This document shows, in pieces, positions 24,943-35,700 of a stretch of DNA of 64,000 nucleotides; within the stretch, counting starts at the first letter, position 1, and each line of letters begins with the position of its first letter. The translations under genes and the position numbers were made by a program. The notes under the pieces were generated by a model that had not been told where the DNA came from, searched no databases, and saw only the letters and a program-made list of their open reading frames with translations. This DNA is from Bolinopsis microptera (lineage: Eukaryota > Ctenophora > Tentaculata > Lobata > Bolinopsidae). The stretch is taken from assembly GCF_026151205.1 (NCBI RefSeq), contig NC_087076.1, forward strand, positions 18,525,419 through 18,589,418, in the 5' to 3' direction.

Positions 24943-24991
24943 ATCCCAAATACAAGGTGAGGCATGTTTTGATCCCTACCTCTCCTCTCAG

Positions 24992-25854
24992 GGCAGCATT
25001 GGACGGGGAACTCACTGGACTTCACCTTCTACATCGGCTCCAAGGAAAGCGACCTGACAGTTCTGAAGGCGGAGCTGGTGGTCATATCCCATGAGAAGTT
25101 GAAGGAAGTCCTGATGCTGAGTGCTGGAGAAAGGGTCAGGGTAACGGTAATTATACACTTCCTTAGGAGGGGTCACCAGCAGGAGTTCAAGTTCCCGATC
25201 TTTAACGAGACCTTCATGGTGTCCGGAGAGGACTCCACCATGCCGTCCGGGTACATCAGTGCCAATCTGACCCCGTACATGAGACGAGAGTCTCTGGATT
25301 TCCCGCGGTTCCGGGTCAAAGTGCTGGTCCACGACGTGTCCAGACAGAGACTACCGTACACAGCCCAGGATATCCTACAGGAGGACACCAGCTGTACCAC
25401 GCCCTTCATTGTTATCACTACTAGCAAGAAACAGGAACTAGCTTACGTAACCAACATCATCGAGAGGAAGAAAAGAGGTGCTACCGGCTTCACTCCTGAC
25501 TCTCAGCGTACCATCCAATACAAGGACGTCACTCCTCTGGAAATACCGGCTTTCCCCTGTCAGAAAGTTAAGTTTGACCTGAACCTGGCTGACATAGGCT
25601 GGGACTCCTGGATGTTGATACCTAAGATGGTGGATATTGGAGTGTGTCAAGGGACCTGCACCAACATGGACATGCTCATCCCTCACGCTCTAGCCAAACA
25701 CAAGATCGCCCAGATGATGCCCAATGAGAAGATAGGTAAGATTTGCTGTCAGGAGGCCTCTTACAAGGAGATTGTGGCGCTCTACCAGATAGACGGCTCC
25801 CTGGTAAAGTCCATCCTGCCCCAGTTTGTGGTAAATGCCTGCAGATGCAGGTAA
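24992..25854 (+). CDS. TGF-beta superfamily ligand B, terminal exon
   Basis: After an acceptor (CCTCTCCTCTCAG ending at 24991) the frame stays open to TAA at 25852-25854. It encodes a prodomain, the furin-type site ERKKR and a seven-cysteine mature domain: FPC, VCQGTC, KICCQ and NACRCR. The exon enters in phase 1 with two bases completing a codon, exactly like exon 3 of ligand A, and the two are homologous along their length though well diverged. No signal-peptide exon could be recognised in the 520 bp after ligand A. Either its first exons are short and unrecognised, or it is spliced to exons 1-2 of ligand A. Product: a secreted growth factor; subfamily open. Confidence 0.85.
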
Positions 25855-27984
25855 ACTTTCTAACATCGGGTGATACGTAGAATGTACCTGATAAGGACTG
25901 ATTGAAGCTTGAGAAAGATGGAAGCTGGAGTGGCTGAGCGGCTAGCCAGGACGAGAAGTTGGTGCTGGCAGATTGAAAAGAGAGAGATGGAGAGCGATAC
26001 GGCAGATTTATAGGACTAGGACTACACTACATTACTTGACGCAGAATATCCGAAAAGACTTGAATTACAACAACTACGGCATGAGCTCTATTTATCGAGA
26101 AAATGTCTGCTGGAATCACATGATAAACGATTGTTAATGACTGTATGGTGATTTTCACGCGTAATAATATGATTGCTGCACCCCGAACATGCCACCTTGC
26201 CCCATAAACATTTCCTTTTTTAATCGATTCCAAATTCTTGGACCCTAAAATTCGGTTCCCAAAGTACACCCTTTTAAAAATTGCGTTTCATTACGTCAAT
26301 AATAAGTTTGTTTTTTTCTGAGTCAGATAGGTTTGTGAAAGGCGTATTACTATTCGCGTGATTTGTGATGTAACATTTTGTTGATTTGAAAATATGTTTT
26401 TGAGTTAGGAACATTCGATATGTTATTCAAATGCTGATGAACGGCTGATTACTAGTCTAGCTTTGAAAACTCGAAGGAAAAATAAGCAACAAATTTAATT
26501 TTAACGAGATATTTTAGTCAACATTTGATTAAAAAATTCCATATGACGTTGCTCCTTTTTCCTTCTCGCTTCAAATAGTCAAACTTTAATTCAATATTCA
26601 TGTTCACTAAATTGTTAACTAAAACTAAACAGTGGTTTACTAATTTTATACGTTTTTAGGCGGGAGTTTGATAAAGCTGAATTGCATAACTTAAGATGCA
26701 ATCAAGAGGATTTTTCATGGTTTATAATCGCATTTCCATCTTTCATTTCTTAAATAAAACCGAGAGAACATTCGAGATTCGGTCCAACATTACCATATTT
26801 AGTATTACCGGATGCTTGAGTTACTATTTTGAGCTGTACATGTACGCAACAATTTACACACTAAAATTTATATTCGTCACGATGCCGTGAAATTCGTCAC
26901 ATCCCTATTGATATCCAGTTCCAAGGATTCCGCGTACATTCAGAGATTAATTTAAACGCATATTATACTTGGGTAACGAGTAGTAATTTAATCCTATTTG
27001 TAGATTAGATTAGCTGATGTCACCCTCCTAAATAGTGGCTATGATGATGATATGTCGTGTATACCTAGAATCTGAAAACCGATGCGGACTTGGAAAATTA
27101 TTTGTTCACACACAGATGGACAATGTCATTATATAACGAGGAAGGGGATTATTATACCGTAATATTTGAAATTTAAGACGGTAGTGTTACTGTAAACCGC
27201 GTGCCATGAGCTGTTGTGTCCTTAGTTTTTGTTTGAATGGTCGCTCACACATCAGGCCAGGATATGGATATTTCAGATTCTTTGAATTAATGCATTTAAA
27301 CAGTCACTGGAGAGGACTATTTGGAATGTTAATTCAAATATTTTTTTTCAAAATTGTTGTTTTTTCTCATTTAACTTCGCGTGTTTTACTTTGTGTCAGG
27401 AGAAGAAATCAAGGAAAATACATGGAATTATAACAAACGCTAAAAAATTATCGCTTACAGCATAATTTCACAAATTTAATCCTTATTACATCACTAAAAT
27501 ATTAATAAAGCTCCAGCAAATACATCACAGATGTCTAAATCATTATCAACGCTATATATACATGCAATTTTATATTTCCATCCATCTAAACCAGATATAA
27601 TACTGTACTAAGCTACAAAAACGTCCTCACGCAGCTATCAAATTTGTATAATTTAACTCTTAATTTACACACACATTGGTGGTCAAATACTGCAAAACGG
27701 AAAGATTTTGTGCGATCATCACTTAATTTGTACGGGTTAAAATGTCATAATTATACAGAAAGAATTGCAACAAAATGGAACGGGGGGTTCCTTCTTAAAG
27801 TCTGTCATCACATTATGTTGGGGAGGATTTGTTATTTAACCGGTGCTCTAAAATTCTTACGTCTTATTAGGAATGCCGTGGATCCAATTATTGAGTCCCC
27901 AGACGGCGCCACAATAATTTTCTCTTTAAAAAATCTCTTGAGTTCCGGTAGCCGTTAGGCTTTATAATTTATATGTCAGAGAGA
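25855..27984. other. Intergenic, no gene seen
   Basis: AT-rich sequence downstream of ligand B. No exon, RNA gene or mobile-element structure could be supported. A tRNA-like A-box word at 25928-25946 lacks a B box. Confidence 0.45.
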
Positions 27985-27985
27985 A

Positions 27986-28092
27986 AAACTCACTGTCACA
28001 CTACAGTAGAGTTGTTACTGTCACACTACAGTAGAGTTGTTACTGTCACACTACAGTAGAGTAGTTACTGTCACACTACAGTATAGTTGTTA
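27986..28092. repeat. 25-bp tandem repeat, four copies
   Basis: The unit is CTGTCACACTACAGTAGAGTTG plus TTA (25 bp). Copies 3 and 4 carry single substitutions. It is non-coding and bounded by unique sequence. Confidence 0.9.
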
Positions 28093-29794
28093 ATAACAAG
28101 ATAAATACTCTTTATTCTTACCTTTCTGAGATCATAAACAAACAATAATATTAAAATCTTTATTAGTTTTGCTCAGAAAATGTCTTTGTTATATCAAACG
28201 TCAAGAAAATTAACTGCACCAGCAGCGTCACATGGGCTCTTAAAGTTCGCTACTTGATGACTGGAAAGTGGAAATCCAGTTCTTACTCCGCAAGCTTTCA
28301 ACTTGTTACTCCGCAATTATTCTACTTCGTAATCCGCATATATTTTGGAGATTTCACTCGTTTACCACCACGTACTCGTCAGCTGCATCTAGAAAATGGT
28401 AGAAATATAGTCAAAATTGACAGTTCACACTGAAAGACCATAAGATGTTAAAATAATGAAATTCATAACCTTGGTAGGATATCTGATATGATTGTCACAT
28501 GATAGTCGACCAGTAGGAAAGTGCCAAGTGTGATATTTCAGATAATGCTATAGAAATATGTTGATAAATCGAGAAGCACATTGCACATAGAGCAATAAAT
28601 ATCTTGTTATTTTCAGATCTCCCAATTTCTGGGGAATTATCGATCTGTAGTTAGACTGATTTGGAGTTTAAAATTTCACTAAATTTTACGCTTGTGAATG
28701 TGAACTATTTAATACGGTCAAACTTGAAGGATCTGTTTAAGATGAAAGTTTCTATTTGAACTTATTATCAAGACTTTTAAACTTTTGCCTGTTTTGATAC
28801 TTTCAATACTGGCTCAAAACAAATAGTCTAAATCTTTGTGCCAGGATGCATTAAAAATCAAATACTTGTCGTATCATCCCACGCCAACAAATTCTAGATT
28901 TTAAACTCATCTTCATCTGTTAAACAACAGATTTAAATAACTTCTGACAAATGCACGTACAGCATCTTGGTAACAATTCTGTAATTCTCAATTGGAAATA
29001 ACACGAAATGAGACTAATAAGTAATATTATATATGATAACATGATTTTTTCACGCTTTTTTCTTGTATGAAATTCACGGACAAGTGAACACGTTCAATAT
29101 TACCTTTTACTTTGACAAACCCAACCCACAAATAACATTTTTGGATTATCTTTATCGGGTTTAAGAAATTTACATTTTCTCACATTCAAGCTGCAACCCT
29201 CATCTTCAACTAAAGACGATTATTTCAAACATTTTTCACCAAACATCTAGATATGTAATATTACTTCTATCTCTAATATACCCTCGAACATGTATATGCA
29301 TTGTTTAAAACACTTGAACTAGATTATGCAGCATTAGAAAGTTAGAATGTATACTGTATGTATATCGAGAGAGTAGTAAATGTAACAGAAGACGGTACAA
29401 TCCCCGGCAACCTGGATCAACTGCACACCATACCATGATGAACACACCCCCACATCAACCATTTCACCTCTCTTTAAAAGGTTTTAATCCACTGTAGTGT
29501 GTCCCACCCTAAGTGTAAATCTAACCCAGAATACCCCCGTATCTCCCACCTTACATCTTGTTTGAAAGAAGCCTGCCAGTACAATTATATTCTATATCCC
29601 CAATCTCCAGCACAGTATCTATACACAACACATTACACAGTACCACGTGACAGTACCACATGACTAATACACTCGGATAAAGAGCGAGCAGGACCACACC
29701 AAGTAACGTAGGTTTAGCTCCCCGAGCTCGCACCTCCCCACCGGTCAGGGGGTGTTGCTAGTTAATTACTGTAGTAGTCTCTGAGTGTACAAAC
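28093..29794. other. Intergenic, no gene seen
   Basis: AT-rich sequence upstream of the lectin-like gene. No supported coding or RNA feature. Confidence 0.45.
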
Positions 29795-31846
29795 ATGTTG
29801 TTGTCGGCGGTTTTATTGGTGTTTTGTAGTGTGGCCATCACAGGTTCGGAGGCCAATACTGAAGAGATCTTCAATCAGGTTTGTGCGGTTTTACATATTT
29901 CCACAAAACTTCCAGACCACAGTCGAATTTGTTCATACTTCACAGTTCACCGCAAATTTTGGAAAATATTTTGACATGAAAAGAACGACTTTCATCAGAA
30001 ATTTTCAGCCAACCTGAAATGGGCAGCACATAGGAAGTACCTAAAGAGCGAGGGAGGACAGCGCTCTAAAATTGCATGTCTGTGAAAAATTAAAATGTTA
30101 AAACTGCCCCGGCCTCGCTAGCTGTTCCTCATGACATACAAGTCTTCAGTGTTTGCCCTAAACACGAGTGACCCGTGACGAGCACGCCGGACTATTCCTG
30201 CCACATTCTCACTACGTTGCTTGTTGCTCGCAAACTTGAAACATCTTTGCTACTTAAAAACGTTAAAACACTGTGAACTAACTGACACCGTACATCGCAA
30301 CTTAGACCGGATGGGGTGGTGGGAATTTATCAGTGTGGTGGCAAATATTCGGTTCTAAATTCCAGTTTAATTTGAGAGAACACTTTTGGGGCAGGTGGCC
30401 ACTGAAAAGTCATGAGTTGAAATTATAATAGTAGCGACCAAAACACAAATACCGGCCCTAAGTTTGCCGCCTTTTAGTTCTCCGTTTCTGACTTCAGTGG
30501 AAACAGTCGACGAAAAACAAAAGGCTGCAAGAAATCAAACCATGCTTACAAAAATAGAATTTTGTAAAGATATTGTATCCATGCACAGGAGTCCATAATT
30601 AAATCACCCGGTTCTTCATCAAAATATAATTTGTCAAATTTCTGCAGATTTGGAAAACATAATATTTTTTTGAGTGCATCTAAAGCCTATAATATAAGCC
30701 TATTTCAGTATTTCTAGCAGAAATCAAGATCATATTTCCAAAACCAATTTAAGTCCATAACCCATCAAATTACTACAGATTCAAGAGTTGCTGCGAACAA
30801 GGCGGTCAGTTTTAGGAGAAAGCGACTACCAGTGCTTTACCTCGGGAGAATGTGTATCCGAATACCAAATGGAAGGTCTGGTGACCTACAAAGAGGAAGC
30901 TTTGTGTACCCGAAGTGAGGAGGGCTGTGGAGAAGGAGTCATGGTTCTGGAACGAGCCAAGAGGGAGGAAATGTGCATGAACATGGATGAGGATATGGAG
31001 TTGTGCAAGAGATCAGTTGAACCACAACCAGCCTGCGGTATGGTTATGGAGAAGATCGAGGAGATGGGTTGTGGAGAGATTATTGTGGAGAGAAAAGTGA
31101 GGAGGAAGAGAGATATGTGTGTTGCTTTAAAGAAGAGGTTCTCTGGACTCTGTAGTGGACGGAGAAAGAGAGCTATCAGTGATGGGTGTAATAGAGTCAT
31201 GGAAGCAATGGAAAGTAGTGACTGTGCCAGTGAAGTTGAGTTTCTCAGTAAGAGACAGTCAGGATGTCCAGATGGGTGGACAGCAAGACAAGGTGTATGT
31301 TACAAGTACTTCAAGGACCCACTGAACTTTGCAAAGGCCAACAACTTATGTAAAGGAGCAGCTGCGGACTCGAGCTCTAGGTTGGCTACAATCCAGTCAA
31401 TGTCGGTGGACACACTGGAAGACAGGAAGTTCTTTGACTCTCTGATTGAGAGTTCCGGAGCAGTGGAGCACATCGATTCTGTCCTCTCCACAATGGACGA
31501 CATGTTCGAGGGTAAGAACTGGAAGGAAGTGATTGAGTATTATGATAACTGGGCTTGGATTGGAGTGAAGAGCTCAGGGGACGACTGGAAATGGGCGGTA
31601 CCCAGTCAGAAAGAGGCTGATTGGTCCCCAGTTAAGATAGGTCAAGATGATTGGAGGAAGAGCGAACCTTCTCAAGACCATGACCTGAGAATGGATAACG
31701 GAAACTGTGGGGTTTACTTCCACAACCGTAAGGAAAGGATAGACAGCTCTTTATCGGACAAAACAGACGAGGGAGAAGTCAAGGCCTGGTGGAACGCTAA
31801 CTGTGAACTGGAGCTGCCTTTCCTCTGTGAAGTCAGAGCTAACTAA
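29795..31846 (+). CDS. Secreted C-type-lectin-like protein with multiple dibasic cleavage sites
   Basis: Two exons, 29795-29878 and 30779-31846 (phase 0 intron, GT-AG), encode 383 residues. Exon 1 is a signal peptide (MLLSAVLLVFCSVAIT). The middle region of about 150 residues is Cys-, Met- and Glu-rich and is cut by basic motifs suited to furin-like proteases: RTRR, ERKVRRKR, GRRKR and LSKR. The C-terminal ~200 residues are a C-type-lectin-like domain starting GCPDGWTARQGVCYKY. It has WIGVKSSGDDWKWA in the WIG position and ends WWNANCELELPFLCE, matching the family's W-x-x-x-C...PFLCE close. No EPN or QPD sugar/calcium motif is visible, so carbohydrate binding is uncertain. It may be a precursor releasing Cys-rich peptides plus a lectin-like domain, which is inference. 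Confidence 0.85.
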
Positions 31847-32033
31847 TTGGTTGTCAATTAATTAGTTGATAATTTGACGAACAGCAGTCAACAGACATGG
31901 TAGAAGTTTTGTTTATTTCACAGAATATTACCAAATTTTGTCCGTGTTCTTGTGTTTACACTTTAAATTCAGTTTCACTTTATTACTACTAAAAAACTTT
32001 TAGTTGCACGAGTAATTTCTTTAGCAATAGAAA

Positions 32034-32039
32034 AATAAA
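32034..32039 (+). terminator. Poly(A) signal AATAAA downstream of the lectin-like gene
   Basis: AATAAA lies 188 bp after the TAA of the lectin-like CDS, a plausible 3' UTR end. It is not exclusive in this AT-rich region. Confidence 0.4.
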
Positions 32040-32799
32040 TTGAGAATTTCTGAAGAAACTTTTAAAAATGTTGTTATTCTAAAATTATTATTTCGTATTT
32101 ATAACTTTTTGGAGACGATTTAAAGAATTTAACCCAGATGACAACATGTAATATAGATACTAAAATAGACATGCTCAGAATAGTAAATATTGTTTAACGT
32201 GCAGTTTACTAGCTATAAGTAAATTGTATGATAACATTAACATATAAGGCGCCGATTTTTATTATTTTCAACTTGAGCTTGAGTCATTTTAAACACTAAG
32301 CGGTAAAGCCATAATACCTAAGATGCAGATGAATGAATACGGAACCGTTTTTGAGAACTAATTCTTCTAGCTTAATCGAATAATGATAGGATAAAAATAA
32401 AAAACCCGCTACAGCTAGCCGTAAAGTCTATAGAGAAGTCGGACAGAATCTCTTGCACATTAAACCGACCCGGCTTATCAAAATCTGCTAACATGAGTCG
32501 TTACATATTATATTATGGAGATATATCACGCTAACCTGGGTCATTAGATATAGATATTATCTGAATATCTCGTTCGTTGAGCACTTCACCTCTCTCTGCC
32601 GGCACATGTTCGAGGCTGATATCCACCAATTCCTCTTTTTCTGATGTACTTTCTTCCGGAGACGATATAAGGTCCACTTCAGGCGAGTTAATTTCCTCGG
32701 GGGACGATATAACGTACACTTCTGCTAGCGTTACGTCTACTTCTGTCTGTGTAACGTTTACTAGAGAAGGTGTCAGGTCCACTTGTGGTGGTTTGGATT

Positions 32800-35700
32800 C
32801 TATGACTGGGGTAGGATATTCTCCAGCGGGTCCTGTATCTCGGCCATGCTGTCTTGATCTTCTAATGCTGCAGTTCCTACACGATCTTTATGTTAGTGTG
32901 ACTAGTTAGTGTGACTAGTGATAACAGATGTAAACACTTAGGCACCACACTGAAACCGTGCAGCTTATAATAATTGTATACGGTAGTGATGTTATTGAGG
33001 GAAGGTGAACTTTATCTTTCCGTTAAATTATACACAACAGTTAACCACACATATTACAGAAGGTCTTGAAATGGCAACGCCCAATGATCAAATAAAAATA
33101 TGAAAGTAAAAGGGCAATTTGACGTGAAGGGTTACAGCTAAGTGTAAAAGTTGAAGTGCTTCTGAAGTTCTGATCACCTTTCACAATTCCCGGGTCCAGG
33201 ATATCTTCGTCTTCAGGATCAAGCAGGGCATCGTCAGCTGTGTCAAGATCCTCTGGATTAATTACGGATTAGAATTGGAGAGGGAACAACACAATTGAAC
33301 ATTAGGGGCGATACAATTAAACAATTCATTCTAAAAAATGTATACTAATTTGAAATTCCTCCCCGCTACGTCCAGTTTTCGATATTATTTTAAATTCGTT
33401 GTGAGTTATGTTAACTTAAGTTGAATACAGGCTACCAAATTCTTTGAAATTCTAGCTGTCTTGAAAAAACTGAAATAACCTTGAGGTGTCTCGATGAGGT
33501 TTCCAGATAGAGTTCTAGTCCTAATATTAGACCACATAGTGGCAACCTTCTGTGAAATATCCCTCAGTGGACTGTTGAGATTATCATTATCAGAGCCTAC
33601 TCTTTCTCTCATCGGGTTCATGTTACCCAACATGTTACCCACAGGAAACACTCTTTCCTGGAGAGAGGAGATTGTTTCTTCTAAAACACACACACACTAG
33701 AGACAAGTCGACGAGCGACCTGGTGTCGGGTACAATGGCAATCTAATTTTAAAAGTTTTCCCAGTGCCGTAATGTCGTGAAATCACTAATTCTCACAGGA
33801 GCACAGATCACACAAAACTATTTAACATCTCACGTCCACAGTTTGTTACTAATAAAACTGATTTGATGTTGCATTAAAAAACACTAATGCGACTAAGGAC
33901 ACACACACACAGCTGTATTTCTAGCTGTCCAGCACCTCCGGGGCATCATGCTACGCACCTGGATGTTGTTGAAAAACTTCTTGGCTGGCGTTTGACAGTA
34001 CTGCATCATTTCCGACCGGGACATGTTGAGTCCGAGGTCTCCAGGGGGCTCGGGGGAACTGCATGACATACTGTACCGCACTGAGTTGGAGGGTGGTGTG
34101 TTAAATACTGTGGAGGTTGCAGGTAGCACAATGTTTAGAGAATTAGAGGGGTCATGTGCAAATAATGACACTGTTAGAGGGGGAGAGGGGTTTCCGGAGT
34201 TGGTGGACTAAGGTTGGAGAGGGGTTCATTTCAAGTGTTAAATCCATCATTTTCTCTCGACTGTGCAGAAGGTGCTATAACAAAATAGCTCTTTTTCGCA
34301 TTACTAGATGTTACATTGTACAATATAAAATTATTATAATATAATATAGATATATCCGTGGCAGAGTTCATTTGTTGTACTGTGAACGTAGCAAACAAAG
34401 AATAGTTTGGGTTGTTGTAACAATATTAGATGAAGAGATGAAGATTATGAAAAGCATTTAAAATGTGGGCGTTATGTCTGACCGCCCCCGAGAGCAGGTA
34501 ATATTAATTTCTTGTTAAAATATAGCGTATAAATAAATAAATAGGTATAATCTATCGTGTACCGATAAGGTCCTAGCTCAACACTTCCTTGTTCGAAATT
34601 TGTCTGACAGACACCGCCTAAATTAAACGTCAGATGGTGTCACGTCATTTAGTCATGTAATTTGTTATGTAATTTGGGAGCAGCCGCTGTATTACGTGAT
34701 GCACGAGACATTAAATAGTGAATTATTAACCAAGAATAACGCTAAAATATTCAAAGTATTCAGATTTCAGATGACTGCGTGTTGGGGTGGGTTTGCCCAG
34801 GAATGTGGGTTATGTCTGAAATGTTACCTGATTCTGCAGCAGACTGAGCGGCGAGGAGGGTGGATGAAGTGGTAGAGAAGGAGGTGGAAGTGGAGGTGAT
34901 GAGAGAGGTGAAGTGACCCACTGAGTCGCAGACAGCTTCCACTCGCCGTACTGACGTGTTGTTGAGCTCCTGATGAAAGAGGGGGATAAGTTACTGATAC
35001 AAATAACTGATCGTGTAATTGGACAATTAGTGGAACAAATCTCATTGGTAAATCATATATGAGTGAATTACATTTTTTCAGTTGCTGACCCTGTTTTGGA
35101 AAATTATTACTGAACGGATATCAAGCACAGTTTAATTACACGTAAAGTGTGAACGTGGTCCAGTACAGTTCAGAACCAGCGACCAGTGTTAGCACTATGT
35201 ATCCTAAAAACCTTGTCTGCTCTAACCACCATACCCTAAGTATGTGTTAGGGCAGTACTCGGAGTTCAAAGAGGGTTTATAACTTAACGCTAGGTATGGG
35301 GAGACAATGTTGGGAAGTGGGCGAAAAAAAGTGGGATACAAAGTACCAGGCCCGGAGGAGGTAGTTAGGAAAAGGATCTGGGGACCCAAGTACACTGTAC
35401 AGAAGTACTGGGCCTGAAGGGGATAGTGTATCTAAACCTTTTTACAGTACGTGACAATTAGATTCAAGAAAACTCAGTCATCTGATTGATCTTGTCTGCA
35501 GCAGAGGATTTATGATTGATTTGTCCTTGAGAATTATAATTTATTCCATGCTAAAAATGTTTGGTCCCTCGCCGAGTGCATCCACATTCCGATACTTCAA
35601 ATCAAGATGTAATGATGGTGTGTCTATCCCTGTCTACAGTGTAGCCTCTACTCTGCAATGCAGATTAAATACACTGAATATTAACTTTATTCTTGGTACT

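Noticed and set aside
24470-24990. Search for a signal-peptide exon of TGF-beta ligand B
   Set aside because: A short ATG frame near 24666 (LRKMFVILLHV) ends quickly and lacks a partner exon with phase 1 exit, so it was not called.
25928-25965. tRNA-like word TGGCTGAGCGGCTAGCC
   Set aside because: It resembles an A box of tRNA-Ser/Leu, but there is no B box (GGTTCGANTCC-like) or matching acceptor stem downstream.
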